Positions 1 through 27,359 of a DNA stretch of 64,000 nt are shown in pieces. The stretch spans positions 394,501 through 458,500 of the forward strand of contig NC_059296.1 in assembly GCF_017591435.1 (NCBI RefSeq), read 5' to 3'. The stretch comes from Portunus trituberculatus (Eukaryota; Arthropoda; Malacostraca; Decapoda; Portunidae). The stretch's first letter is position 1; each line of letters begins with the position of its first letter. The notes beneath the pieces were generated by a model, which was not told the origin of the DNA, made no database searches, and worked only from the letters and a program-made list of their open reading frames with translations. The translations under genes were made by a program, and so were the position numbers.

Positions 1-439
1 ATCAACAGGGGTACCTGCAGCCCACTCTCCGTTTGAAGTTAGCTCGAATAAAATTGAAAAGCATTTAGTTAAACACGGTCTAGTCACCTGCCCAGTATGT
101 CGATCTTTGACAAATATACAGGTCATCAATCACAGCCACAGCAAGACCTGTTCAGCACTTGCATGCATCAGCCTAAGAGCAACTAAACAAATATCTAATT
201 GTCATCAGAGTGATAGAATGCTTCCCAATCTTCCCTCAGGTCACATTCACCTTCTCATGATTAGATTTGCTGCATTAAAGATCATCACAGTCTGCCACGT
301 ACTGGTGCATGAGGAAAGAATTAACTATAATGTAAGGAACGAAATGAAACAACGAAGCACATATTGTAAGAACAAAGATCATGATGAAATGGACGAACTA
401 CTGATGAGAGACACATTAGAGCTAGCTAGAGAGCTTCAC

Positions 440-957
440 CTGGGCAGCAGCTTGGTGAGTGAACCCCTTGTTCCCACCAGCAGCAACCGACGACGCTCAC
501 ACACCAATGTCCCCGCCACACCTTCACGCTGCGGCAGATTTCACACACTGTCACTTTCATCTCACAGATAGATAAAAAGACATATAGATAGCTAAACAGA
601 CACATATATAGACACCAGTACATTAACGCCTACAAGCCCACAAGAGGAGATACGTGTGACCGTTACCTTATTGTGCAGCAACAAGCGGTACCGGGGCGTG
701 GGCTGGAAGGGGGGGCTGGGTGCTATGTCCCGGGTCTCGCTGCCCACGCCTGCCGCCAGATATGACACCAAACCAGCCCAGCTCAGTCCAGGTGCGCCGC
801 TCCTCAATCTAGAAAATTTTTAATTAATCCATAAAGAATGACAGACGGCATACTAACAAAGATAATAGGAAAATTGATCAAAATATCAACTGCTTCTACT
901 ACTACTACTACTACTACTACTACTATATAACTGCTATTATTATTATTATTATTATCA

Positions 958-1003
<46 letters not shown>

Positions 1004-1842
1004 CATTATTATTACTATTACCACCACTGTTATCAACATCACCATCATCAACAGAGGAGCTCACCCGATACTGCTGCCACTGCTGGTAGTGCTAATATTG
1101 CTGCTGCTACTGCTAATGTTTGGCGTGTGGACGGTCATCCCGCAGGTGGCAAGGGTCGGGCTATAGGCGGCCACCACATTGTCGAAGATGGTACCGCAAA
1201 CACCCTCATACTGGTCATTCCCTGAAGATCCAACATATCCAGCTATTATTTTATCTTTTACAATGATTTTTACAATGATGTTCGTAATTCAGTATGACAC
1301 AGGAACGGAAAATGGAGTGTGGCCGTGGTTCTCACCTAAGAGAGAGGAGACCACCTCCACAAACTGCTGTCGTGTGAGGAGGTGGCTGTGGGTAGGGTCA
1401 TCACTCCCTCCAACCAGCCACCCTCTGAAAAATGGGGTAGTACCTACAGACGCAAGTCTCCAAAACAAGGTTGGGTGATGTGTTAAGCAGTCTGGAATCT
1501 CTATCAAATATTTCCTTTTATGATTCTTTATTGTTATTTTAAGACGTATAATCTATACCAAAGCCTGAGATAAGAATGAAATATGTAAAAAATGTTAAGA
1601 ATTTGTTACGTTGTTACATGAATGCATTTTTCTTTTTTGTGTGTAAGAGTGAGCGTGATTTTTATATATACACGAGACCTTGCAGTAATTTACGTACTCC
1701 GCCTGCAGGAAGTGGTTTCGGAGAGCGAGGAGGTTGTCCGGGGTGAGGCTGGCCCAGAGCCCTGCCTCGGTGAAGACTTCGCCTCCCCTGCAACACATGG
1801 CATACTCTTCAATAAGGCACGGAAAAAGGTGGTGCCACAACT
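440..1842 (-). CDS. Internal exons of an unidentified gene (EF-hand/WD-repeat-like), partial
   Basis: No homolog is recognised with certainty. Reading the minus strand, exons 1336-1443, 1065-1221, 667-808 and 440-528 have AG acceptors and GT donors, and their phases chain correctly (1, 2, 0), which argues for a real gene. A further exon at 1694-1842 (containing LTPDNLLALRNHFLQ) has good splice sites but its phase does not match the next exon, so a small exon may be missing. LTPDNLLALRNHFLQ and LTRQQFVEVVSSLLG look like EF-hand helices. The last two exons (RYRLLLHNK joined to REGVAGTLVCERRRLLLVG) resemble a WD-repeat blade. Such EF-hand plus WD combinations occur in axonemal proteins, but this is a guess. 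A possible next exon at 88-147 is out of phase. Neither end of the gene is visible. The plus-strand reading through 1700-1846 is open but has less splice support. Confidence 0.5.
895..1020. repeat. Trinucleotide microsatellites (TAC)n then (TTA)n
   Basis: A (TAC)n run at 895-926 is followed by an interrupted (TTA)n run to about 1020. They lie in the intron between two exons of the unidentified minus-strand gene. Confidence 0.95.
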
Positions 1843-1915
1843 CTGAAATATCTTATAGCCGCATCTTATCAAACAAATACTATACTACTGTTCCTCTTAC
1901 TGTTGTTGCTGCTGA

Positions 1916-1965
<50 letters not shown>

Positions 1966-2422
1966 TTGCCACATCTTCATGAACCCTACCACTACCATCT
2001 CTTTCATGCCTTACCTGCCTGCCTGGTCATCAGACACGCTGGTACTGGCGCGGCTCAGGTGTATCCTCGGCGCTGGACCCGTCATGCTCTCCTTCCCTCC
2101 TTTGAGGTGATACATGTTAATCACAAGGGGATCGAGCTCCTTTAATTAAGTATTTATATTCACTGGGAAAAGACATTTGTATTACTACTAATCTTTCGAA
2201 TAGCTGAAAGGACTATATAAGGATAATTAATCCAGTACAGCATGTCTTTGCCTGTCTGCCACCCACTTGTGCAATTACGTCAATGTGGTAATCAGTAATG
2301 AGTTTCCTCTTCCTTTACTCCAGACATGCGATGAATATGGACTGCATCGCCTCCCCGACTTGTGACTTACAGTAGTATTTCAGTAGGTGAGCTGGATGTG
2401 GCGTCCTGTCGGTTGTTATGGC

Positions 2423-2423
<1 letters not shown>
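1843..2423. other. Non-coding stretch with (TAC)n
   Basis: It holds a (TAC)n microsatellite at 1914-1965 and otherwise nothing recognisable. The 5' part of the unidentified minus-strand gene should lie here or beyond, but no convincing upstream exon was found. Confidence 0.6.

Positions 2424-2457
<34 letters not shown>
2424..2457. repeat. (CA)n tract abutting a SINE
   Basis: A pure CA dinucleotide run ends exactly where the tRNA-like head of the SINE at 2458 begins. Confidence 0.95.
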
Positions 2458-2459
<2 letters not shown>

Positions 2460-2756
2460 CCCGGTAGCTCAGTGGTTAGAGCGCTGGCTTCACAAGCCAG
2501 AGGACCGGGGTTCGATTCCCCGGCCGGGTGGAGATATTTGGGTGTGTCTCCTTTCACGTGTAGCCCCTGTTCACCTAGCAGTGAGTAGGTACGGGATGTA
2601 AATCGAGGAGTTGTGACATTGTTGTCCCGGTGTGTGGTGTGTGCCTGGTCTCAGGCCTATCCGAAGATCGGAAATAATGAGCTCTGAGCTCGTTCCGTAG
2701 GGTAACGTCTGGCTGTCTCGTCAGAGACTGCAGCAGATCAAACAGTGAAACACACC
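2458..2756 (+). mobile_element. tRNA-derived SINE, family A (full-length head)
   Basis: The first 73 bases fold as an intact tRNA: 7-bp acceptor stem, D stem GCTC/GAGC, anticodon stem CTGGC/GCCAG with loop TTCACAA (anticodon CAC, Val by reading), and T stem CGGGG/CCCCG. The pol III A box (TAGCTCAGTGG, 2465-2475) and B box (GGTTCGATTCC, 2509-2519) are both present. A unique body of about 220 bp follows (containing CCCCTGTTCACCTAGCAG and GAGCTCTGAGCTCG) and ends in a CA-rich tail, GTGAAACACACC. The same body recurs at 55523-55812, 55838-56121 and 19260-19507, so this is a retroposon rather than a stand-alone tRNA gene. Confidence 0.85.
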
Positions 2757-3085
2757 ATGAGGATGATCTATGAGGATGATCTCACGGGAAACTTTCGTAC
2801 CATTTACTGTACACCTAGCTATCTCTTTCGATCATCGGCCATAATATTCTGGATGTCTTAAAGCAACAAAGAAGTCACACGCAAGCAAGATAACGATAAT
2901 TCGAGATCTTTCAACAAGCTTAATCCAATTGGTGATCCCCTGTGACTAAGATAAAGGAATCGTTTCATTAATCGCTATTCCGTAAGGTGCTGCGTTGTCT
3001 GAAAGATTTTGAAAGAATGTATGATTGATTCACTACTTCAATTCACGAACTGGCAATTGAAAGTTATAATTAATTCGTTGTCAAT

Positions 3086-3124
<39 letters not shown>

Positions 3125-3316
3125 CGTTCATTCATCGCATTTAGGCAAAACCACGCTATAACTTGTAAGTTAGAATATTCAAAAACAAATTAAGAAGGAA
3201 AATGAAGTTGAAATACATTATACTACAGTTGAGTCAGGTTAAAGGGATGAAAATGGCTCAGGATATTGTGATGTGAGGATTATGTGATCAGTAGTGACGG
3301 TAATGATGAGGCGGAG
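2757..3316. other. Intergenic, upstream of the serine protease
   Basis: No gene is seen. It contains a short (CT)n tract at 3087-3120 and a direct repeat of TGAGGATGATCT near 2757-2785. Confidence 0.7.
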
Positions 3317-3363
3317 GATAAGATAAAGATAGTTAAAGCCCGTTAGCGAGGCCGGTATATAAA
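3317..3363 (+). promoter_or_regulatory. Promoter: GATA-motif cluster and TATA box
   Basis: TATATAAA at 3356-3363 sits 52 bp before the protease start codon, so transcription would begin near 3385-3390. Just upstream, GATAAGATAAAGATAG (3317-3332) carries three GATA motifs. GATA factors drive many gut and hemocyte genes in arthropods, so tissue-restricted expression is a reasonable inference. A four-codon upstream ORF (3384-3398) would lie at or before the predicted start of transcription. Confidence 0.7.
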
Positions 3364-3414
3364 GCAGGCATTACCGAGTCGCCATGCCCAGAAAGTGAGG
3401 TGCCTAACTCAGCA

Positions 3415-4411
3415 ATGGAGTTCCGCGTGAACCTCTGTATTCATGTCATTGCCGTTGTTGTGGCAGGTAAGGGTTCAGTTTAAGTGTATGTATGTATGTA
3501 TGTATGTATGCTTCCAGCTCCAACCTGCAGAGTGCTGCCATTTCACGATACCATTCTTTTATGTTACTAGGCATGCGTTTTTTTTTTTTTTTTTTTAATG
3601 CATTTACTCTTTGTTAATGACACTGTGACACTTCTTACCTAATTGTTCAAATTATCTTACTACAAAACTAGAGCTACAAGCCTACAACCAGTAAAAAGAC
3701 TTGGATTATACTATTAACTATTAGCCATATGCCACTACAGTCAATGTGTAGGATCAGTTAGAGGATTGCTCGAGGCAGTTCGATTATGTTAAGCTTAAAA
3801 AGAAAATGTAAGGAAAGGTAATGAAGTGCTTAGGCTCAATAAAGAAAAGATGAACAGCATGTTAGCAGAAGAATGCTACAGTACTGTATGGAAGTCAATG
3901 AAAGAAGAAGTAAACAGGAGAAAAGATGAAAGGACTGTCTGTACATGAGAAGATTTGAGAAAGGGTTGAGTGGAGAGAAGACAAAAAGATTAGTGAGCAA
4001 TAACTATTTCATATGAACGTGGGAGAGGCTGTTGAAGAAGTACAAGAGAGAAAAAAGGCTCTGATGTACGATTACAATACGCTCACCACATGATTATTCC
4101 TTTTACCTTTGTCGAATATAGAGGTGTGGCGGCCCGCCCTGGCAGCACACCTAATAGAACACACCCTTCGCTCGGCGTCAGAGTCAACCACATCATCGGT
4201 GGAGGTGAACGTGGTGGGGGGAGAGGAGGTGCAGCATGGGGAGGTGCCCTACCTGGTAAGTCTGCAGGATGTGCGATGGACACCGACCCAGCCACGCCTT
4301 CTTTGCGGCGGCTCCATCTATGACGCCACCTCCATTATTACAGCTGCACACTGCGTCCAGCCCTTCGCCAGGAACTATTTCGGGGTAAATTTCTTCTTCT
4401 TCTTCTTCTTC

Positions 4412-4463
<52 letters not shown>

Positions 4464-5373
4464 CGTTATTGTTGTTATTGTTGGCACTCATCTACAGCAC
4501 TGCAACATAAATATATTTGCCTGCCACGTGGGTGATTCTACTGGTGAATGCCTTGTGATCACCCAGGGGCCTAAATGGAAGTATGGCGAGAAAGACGTCC
4601 TTTATACAAAAAAATGTGTTCTGCTTTTCTAAATTTTGTTTTTGTTACTTGTGTATTACCATGGAATTATTAATATGTATAATATCTTTATCACAATATA
4701 TACTCAGTATAACAGGTTACTCTTACCCTTACCCTCAGGGTATGGACCATATGACGGTGTGGGCTCTGACAACACTTTACCATTGAATCACTGATCCTTG
4801 CAGGTGGAGGTGGTTGCCGGTGAACACCGTCGCAGCGTCCATGATGGCAGTGAGCAAGTAATGCAGGTGAAAGATATCCTCTTGCATCCAGAATATGATG
4901 CAATAACATTTAAGAATGATCTTGCCATCATCATATTAACAGAGCAACTGCATTTCAACAAGTATGTGCAACCCATCCAGTTGCCTCCTGAGGGAGTGTC
5001 ACTGCCTGGAGAGTGCATGGTAGCTGGCTGGGGGCCTAAGGAAGAAGCTGGTGAGGAGGCAGACATTCCTTACAAAATAACATTACCAATATGGTCTCAT
5101 GATGACTGCAGCAAAACTTTAGAAGAAGTGTTTGATGTTACTGAACAGATGGTGTGTGCAGGGTATGAGGATGGTGGTGCAGGTGCCTGTGAGAGTGACT
5201 CTGGAAGTCCCCTCACCTGCTATGCTGCCTCTGACTCATACCTGGCTGGGCTAGTATCCTGGCAGTTTGGATGTGCCAGGCCCTTGCGTCCCACTGTCTA
5301 CACCAATTTAATTTGGTTTGAAAATTGGTTAAAGGAACCAAGAATGAATTCCACACAGAGTCAGACCTCATGA
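3415..5373 (+). CDS. Secreted S1-family serine protease (trypsin/chymotrypsin fold), atypical
   Basis: Three exons, 3415-3466, 4122-4384 and 4804-5373, join in phase with GT-AG introns to give 294 aa. Residues 1-17 are a hydrophobic signal peptide. The protease domain begins at VVGG (residues 48-51). The triad is intact: His94 (ITAAHC), Asp144 (NDLAI), Ser238 (DSDSGSP). Paired cysteines at 79/95 and 234/262 fit the S1 fold. Unusual points: Asn47, not Arg or Lys, precedes VVGG, so trypsin-type activation is not expected; position 189 is Gly232 rather than Asp; position 193 is Ser236; positions 216 and 226 are Gln259 and Thr269 instead of Gly. Bulky residues at 216 and 226 narrow the S1 pocket, as in elastases. 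The start was chosen because it lies 30 bp past the predicted transcription start and opens a signal peptide. Substrate is unknown; it may be an elastase-like or weakly active enzyme. Confidence 0.9.
4393..4463. repeat. (TTC)n/(TTA)n microsatellite in protease intron 2
   Basis: A run of TTC triplets passes into TTA triplets directly after the exon 2 donor at 4385. Confidence 0.95.
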
Positions 5374-6954
5374 GTAGGTCTCTCTCCATGTCCCTCCTGA
5401 AAGTAACCAGTGCTTCAAACACCATAAAAGAAAAATATATATGTAAGATATTCCTATTGTTTAAACACTAATATGTGGCACATGTGGCACTGCCTTATTT
5501 GAGTAATGAGAATTTAAAAGAAAATGCTCTTTTTGCTTGTAAGATGTACTACAAACTTGAGCTGTAGCAAGCCCAAGCTCTTAGTTACAAAAGGGCAATG
5601 AAATAATGATAAATTTTGACAGTTCCTAGAAGTGCAAATCTTCAGGTAGAAACAGGTGATCTTGACTTCTATGATGAACTCTCTCCTTTACTATCCACCA
5701 AGATTGATAGAGTAACTGTAATGAAAGACCCAAAAAATAATCTTGTGACCTGATCATCTTATGCCTAAGATAAGAAAAGTAATGAGGAGTGGAGGTGGTG
5801 AAAGGGTTTTAGAAAGTTTGACCAATTTAGATAAGTACAGTACATAAAGTTTCTAATATTCCATAAGTTTTCCTGTATTTCTTCTCATGCAGTTTAGCAC
5901 ACTCACATATTGCAGTAAGTCTATGGACATGCATGTGATGTCACAATGGAACAGTACAAAAGTGAGCAAGTAATGTCCATTTGGTTAGAAGCAATGAGGG
6001 GTTCAGTTCACACTTGTGTAGTACATTAACTTTTGTTTACTGATTTTTTCTGTACCTTAACTATAATGATTCACATGTACTGTATCAATTCTTTTAGTGT
6101 TTTGCTTAATTTAACATTATGCCTATGAATGTAACCAGCTTAACCAGCACATACATACAAATGACAGATTTAGGTGTAGGAATGGAACATCCTTTTCATA
6201 TTCAAAGAAGCTTGCTGTTAGACTCCATCATTTATTTTTACACTGGCATCAAGATCACATAAAAAATACATAAAAAAGTGTCCAAACAGTTTTATTCAAT
6301 GTTTTTATTCATACTTTAATCTTAATCAAATTGAAATCTACTCAACAAAGTTCTAATGCATCATATTTTACTTTCACTTGTCACTGCTATTTCACTTTGT
6401 GGGAGATATCAGCCTGGTGTATAGACAGATTGAAATATATGAACAATATAATATGTATCAAAAGCAAACAAAATAAAGAGAAATATACAAGCTTAAAAAT
6501 GTGCATAGAGAGGTTAGCTCACTGTAAGTTTGTGGAGGAGTTTGCCTCATGCTTGCATCTAAAGATCAACTAACTCTTCAACCTCCACTAAGCCTTGGAT
6601 GTCAATAGACTAGAGACAGCATAACTTTTATATTTGCAGGGTTACTTAACAGAAAACACAAAAAATTCTTGCTGCTCCACTTAAAACCATCCTTGTACTT
6701 TGAATAATCTCTATAAAAAAAAAAAAAAAAAAATAAATAAATAAAATACAAAGCTTTATGACCTGACAAGTTAAGTAATAGACAAACTCATCCTCATTCC
6801 CCTCAGTCACTACAGCAGGCAAGAGGATCACAAAAGAATAACTTAAATTTTTTTAATAAAATTGTTTTTACCTGTTTCACTTCCAGGTTAAGATTTGGTG
6901 ACTAATGTTATTTATTCATATTAGAAATAAACCATATTTTCATCCCCCTATAAC

Positions 6955-7015
<61 letters not shown>

Positions 7016-7405
7016 TAACAATACTTTAGCAAGATCATAATTTTGTGATCCAAAAAGACAATTGCCTTCATAACAAAGGTGTAAGCACCTGAAGGTATGT
7101 CTACAAGCACAAGTAATTAAATTGTTTTTGAAACATTGTTATAAGTGGCAGGCAAGTCTCTGTGGTTACCCTGCAAAAAATTCAATACCACAAAAAATAA
7201 GGCCACCAATAATGAGTTTATGTTGGAAATACATAACAACTTTGGCAGGAATGTAATAGTACTGAGCAGGGATGCTCCATTTTTCTTCTTTCTCAAGTCA
7301 ATTCACTCCATATAAAGGATATTCTGTTGCAGATCACCTGACATCCTTTTTTATTCAGAAGATAACTTGATTCATATTGCCTTCCTGATAAAATGGATCT
7401 TACTG

Positions 7406-7439
<34 letters not shown>

Positions 7440-8082
7440 AGCCACTTTTAAATATCCTTAGAATTGCAGGATCAACATTATTTGCTATTACTACATAAAC
7501 CACCTTGCAACAATGCATATGAGGTAAATATGGATATAGAAATTAACCTGAGTTATTTTTATATAACCTTATCCTGTAAATGGCTAGTTCTGTGAAAATT
7601 CCTACAAACATGTGGAGACAAAATAAGGAGATACATTGACCATGCATGAGGTTCAAGTGAAATGATGGTCCAACATATGAGAAAGGAAGACCAGCACTCA
7701 TCACCATTCAAATACACCAGGTGTTCACAGGGCTTCAAAATAAATGGACCAGTACCATGTACCATTATCTTCACAGGTTATGTGTGATATTGTTTTACTA
7801 AGGATGTAAGCATTATATGTATGTACATGCAGTTGTCCTTATAAGGACATGGAAGGGGTGAAGTGATAAATGGCACAATTATGACTAAATGCATGAATCC
7901 TTATTCAGTTTTAAAGACACATCCTACAAGCATGAGTGTTGCCATGCATGTGCACATACATAAACACCCTACACTTGTGAAAGTCCATACATGTATGTGC
8001 GTGCCCACGCCCACGCCCCCCCACACACACACACACACAAACACACACATGGGGAAAGTCTTATGATAATGATCATGATATT

Positions 8083-8119
<37 letters not shown>

Positions 8120-8462
8120 ATGATAATAATAATAATAATAAAGGAATATGACCAAATAAATAAGCAGTAATACGTGAAGTTCCTGGAATATACATTATAC
8201 ATTATTCAGAAAGGAAAGCAATTCAAGCTTAAATACAAAGGATGTGGCTGAAATGAAGTTAAAGAGAAATATATCTATATTCAACATAACAAGATGCAAG
8301 AAAATGTTCAAAATTAATATATATAATACACCTTAAGTTTTGTGGCATCTGCAGCGAAGACCTTATTGCTTCACATTTTATGCCAATAAGAAAACAAATT
8401 CTCATTCTTATCTCCAACCCAAAATAATACAAATATATAAATGCAATCCACAGCAAAATGAG

Positions 8463-8553
<91 letters not shown>

Positions 8554-8751
8554 TATATACCATTAACCATACAATTTCACACCTCAGTATATAAGACACT
8601 TTGAGATAGTTATAACTTTCAAAATACCTTAACTATTGAACAATAAATGTGTATTGTTACACATCAAAATGTCCTCAAAAAGTCAAGGAACTCCTATAAA
8701 CTTTATCTCCTATAAACAGCATTCATTACAATAGTTTTTTCACTTTACGGT
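5374..8751. other. AT-rich intergenic region between convergent genes
   Basis: It holds the untranslated 3' ends of the protease (plus) and the Rpn6-like gene (minus), which converge here. Contents are simple: (AAT)n at 6953-7007, A-runs at about 6715, 7407 and 8084, a short (CA)n near 8025, and (GA)n at 8465-8550. No coding sequence was recognised. Confidence 0.7.
8465..8550. repeat. (GA)n microsatellite
   Basis: A pure GA dinucleotide run of about 86 bp, downstream of the Rpn6-like gene. Confidence 0.98.
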
Positions 8752-24309
<15,558 letters not shown>

Positions 24310-25436
24310 GCAAGTCACCCGAGAGTCACGCCGGCAAGTCCTCCATCTCGGCCAGCCTTTAATGTGTTTTAAAAGCCATATACTTGTACTGTGCCTCTAG
24401 AAAAATTAATCGAGTCCCATGTTGTCAGAATACATCAATATATTTTCCATGAAATGCGTAGGTGAAATGTAGCTGGAGTTTGATTAGACTTGTTTCGGTA
24501 CTTTTGCTGTTTTTTTTCACAAATTTTGATCTCTACATTGTGTTTTTGTTTTATTCTTTTTAGAATAAATGAATAAAAAAGTTACTAGAATGTAATAAAG
24601 GATCTTTCAGATAATATATAATTAATACGTGTAGTTATTTTGATGAGGCATTTCAAAAAGTAAGCTACAAGATTACTGCTGGGTCAAACATAATTATAAA
24701 TATGAAAATAATCAAATAAATAAACATATAAATGTCTGTAGCTCTCATGTTTTGTTATTGTTTTACGTAGTTATACATTAAGTAAATCGACAATTTCAAA
24801 GCTATTCAACCCATAAACATGAATCAGTACCTACTTAGCATTACTTTTTGAAATGCCTCATGATTATCCATATTTCATATTTTCAAATTCCAAATAAAAA
24901 AAATATAGGGCAAAATTTTATAGATGTTAATCATGTTTAACTGACGTAGCACAGTAGCATCAGAGACTGGCAAACTCAAGATTTTTGAGTAGAATGCAGC
25001 GCAGTGAGCACTGGCCACTGGGCACCTTGCAGAGAAACCAGTGAATGACACGACAGTGACTGTGCCTCAGCTGTCATCGCACACATGATGATGCTATAAC
25101 AAGGCTTCCATGTCAAAGCTCACTGTGCTTGGATTACATGACATACGCCCCTCCCTTGGTAAGTGTTATTTTAACTGGGCAATACCGAAAAGATACACTG
25201 TAACTGCGGCTGTGTTTTCAACAGATGCAAACCTCTTCCAGAAACTACTGTATCTGACTTTATTCCGTGCAGTTTGGTAGGTATGTACGTCAGCAGGAAA
25301 ATGAATAGCCTGTGCAATGGCTCTCTCTGTTCTCTAACATGTGTCCCTTGTTGGGGATCCTTTGCAAAGCTTCCAGAGGCGCCGTTTGGTACAGTCGTGC
25401 TGTTCCTCACTCCAGAAACCCTATCCCAATGCTGCA
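24310..25436. promoter_or_regulatory. Divergent intergenic region (Rpn6-like / zinc finger)
   Basis: The two start codons face away from each other across 1.1 kb, so both promoters should be here. No TATA box was placed confidently. TTGGTAAGTG near 25158 is a possible donor of a 5'-UTR exon of the zinc-finger gene. A 219-bp MITE occupies 24643-24861. Confidence 0.5.
24643..24861. mobile_element. Short mariner-like MITE
   Basis: Inverted repeats ATGAGGCATTTCAAAAAGTA at both ends bound 219 bp of AT-rich DNA. The GAGG...TTCAAAAAGT pattern resembles mariner termini. The target duplication is not clear. Confidence 0.65.
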
Positions 25437-25590
25437 ATGGGGTCCTTTGTAACTCTTGGTGCACAGGCCCTCAAACACTTGCTGGAGGCGTGCCACAACT
25501 GTGCTAGAGGTATGTGGAGTGGTCAAATTCTTGGTAAATCTTACGATTTTATTGCTGTTTCAATAAGTAACTATAACACTTAGCTCCCTA

Positions 25591-25647
<57 letters not shown>

Positions 25648-26845
25648 AATATATTATCAATTTGTACTGTTATATTAATATTTTTCTCCAGCTTTTGATG
25701 ATTTATTTATCTGATCTTTTAGATCTTTTTAGCACATTTTAAAAAGATTGTACATGTACAGACATTTGTTAAAAGTTTTAAAAATTAAAGCAGATTTAAA
25801 AAAAAAAGAAGATTGCAGAAAGTATATGTAATGTGAAACCTTTTTTTGTAAACTTTCAGGTAATCCAGCCAAAGTTTGTGTAAACAATATATCAGAAAGG
25901 CTTGAGAAGGAAACGGTTCATTCCTTCTCTTTCCTTTGCTGTGAGACAATTATTAGCATTGATGGGGTTATCTGGCACTCTGAGGATGAAACTTTGGATG
26001 GCATTACCAGCAGAGTTCAGCGGCACCACCAGCCAGTGTATATGAGACAAGATCCAGCTGTGATTAATAAAGAATTCAGTGACTTTGTAGACATCAGTGT
26101 GAAATGTGAAGATGGTGTCAAAAGTATTACTGATGAAGATGATGCTTCCTGCAAGAATGTGTTAGAAAAGGATCCTCTGTTGTTGGATGAGTCAACTGCA
26201 CTGCACACAAACACGGATGGATGTGGGATTGAAGGACAAGCTCTGGATTGTGATACAAAGTCTGTCAACAAAGGTTTGAGAAAGAAATTTGTAGGAATAT
26301 TAGAAAAACAAGATTTACTGGGCATGAATATATCAAGTGAACAAAACAGGTTTCCAGAGTCAAGTAAAGGAAAAAAATACCCAGAAATCTTTGCATGTGA
26401 ATTCTGTGGAAAAACATTTAAAGGAAAGGAGAGAGCGTATCAGTTTTATTACCACAGGAACCGTGAACATACACATGAAATGTCATTCAAGTGTGATGTG
26501 TGTTCAAAGGAGTTCTGGGGTGACAGAGAACTACTGGCACACAGAACTCAGCACAAAGATCAGGGTCATGTTTGTCATATTTGTGGACAAAAATTTAATG
26601 CCAGTAAGAACCTCAAAGTTCACCTTTTAATTCACGTTCCCATTCGAGAACATGTGTGCCGTTACTGTGATAAACCCTTCAGAAGAAAAGATCACTTAAT
26701 AGTTCATGAGAGAATCCATACTGGAATTCGGCCGTATCAGTGCCAGTGGTGCGATTCAGGATATCCCCAAAAACACCAGTTGAAATTGCATATACGGAAG
26801 TGTCCTATTTTAAGACAAACTGATGCAAAAGTTTATGGAACTTAG
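25437..26845 (+). CDS. C2H2 zinc-finger protein, five fingers
   Basis: Two exons (25437-25509, 25860-26845) join across a GT-AG intron in phase 1 to give 352 aa. Residues 26-200 are acidic and hydrophilic with no recognised domain. Five fingers fill the C-terminus at about residues 204-228, 236-256, 263-283, 291-311 and 319-339; the last is C2HC (final ligand Cys in HIRKC). A TGIRP linker joins fingers 4 and 5. The first finger has an unusually long helix region (CEFC...H-x7-H). Proteins of this layout bind DNA in the nucleus, usually as transcription regulators; no ortholog is assigned. The start is the first in-frame ATG after an in-frame stop in the same exon; a further 5' exon cannot be excluded. 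Confidence 0.85.
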
Positions 26846-26952
26846 TGGATTAATTTTTTGTATGTCAAATGATTTATCAACATCCAGAACTTATTACTTC
26901 ACTTCCATCTCAGGTACTATTGTTTAGGATTGCCCAGGTCATGACTCTAAGC

Positions 26953-27280
26953 CAGTGGTTCCCAACTTCTGGTATGCAAAGGTCTTCCATATGGTACCTG
27001 AGTACTTTCAGGATCATATGTAATATATAGTAAATTGAATTAATTAATTTCTCAGAAAAAAATGCTGTTTCCTTAAACAAGATTATCTGGTATTGATCAG
27101 CTGAAGAAGAAACAGATGCATCCCTCACATTAAATTGAGTTGTGTTCTTTTTGTTAGCTTATTCTACTTGTGAATAAATTGACATTTGCTGGAATTGACT
27201 TTTTCTGGAATGAGGTGGTACATGAGGACTATACTGGACCTCCAAGTGGTACTTACTCAAGAAAAGTTTGGGAACCACTA
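26953..27280. mobile_element. hAT-type MITE, 328 bp
   Basis: It begins CAGTGGTTCCCAACTT and ends AAGTTTGGGAACCACTA, imperfect inverted repeats of the hAT type. An 8-bp direct duplication, CTCTAAGC, flanks it at 26945-26952 and 27281-27288, the length expected for hAT. It is non-coding. Confidence 0.93.
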
Positions 27281-27359
27281 CTCTAAGCTGAGTTACATGA
27301 ATGTGACATAGTCACTTAAGTCAAAATTATGTCTTGAAAAGGAAGTTCTTGTACATATA

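Noticed and set aside
107..571. 154-aa plus-strand ORF
   Set aside because: It has no recognisable motif, and the opposite strand carries a phase-consistent exon (440-528) over part of it.
1622..1846. Plus-strand ORF ending VVPQL
   Set aside because: It is possible as an exon, but the minus-strand reading has better splice sites at both ends and helix-like sequence.
2458..2530. Stand-alone tRNA-Val(CAC) gene
   Set aside because: The cloverleaf is intact, but the same head and following body recur elsewhere in the window, so it is a SINE head.
25341..25583. Start of the zinc-finger protein at an upstream GTG
   Set aside because: An in-frame stop lies just before it and eukaryotic initiation at GTG is unlikely; the ATG at 25437 is in frame and joins the next exon.
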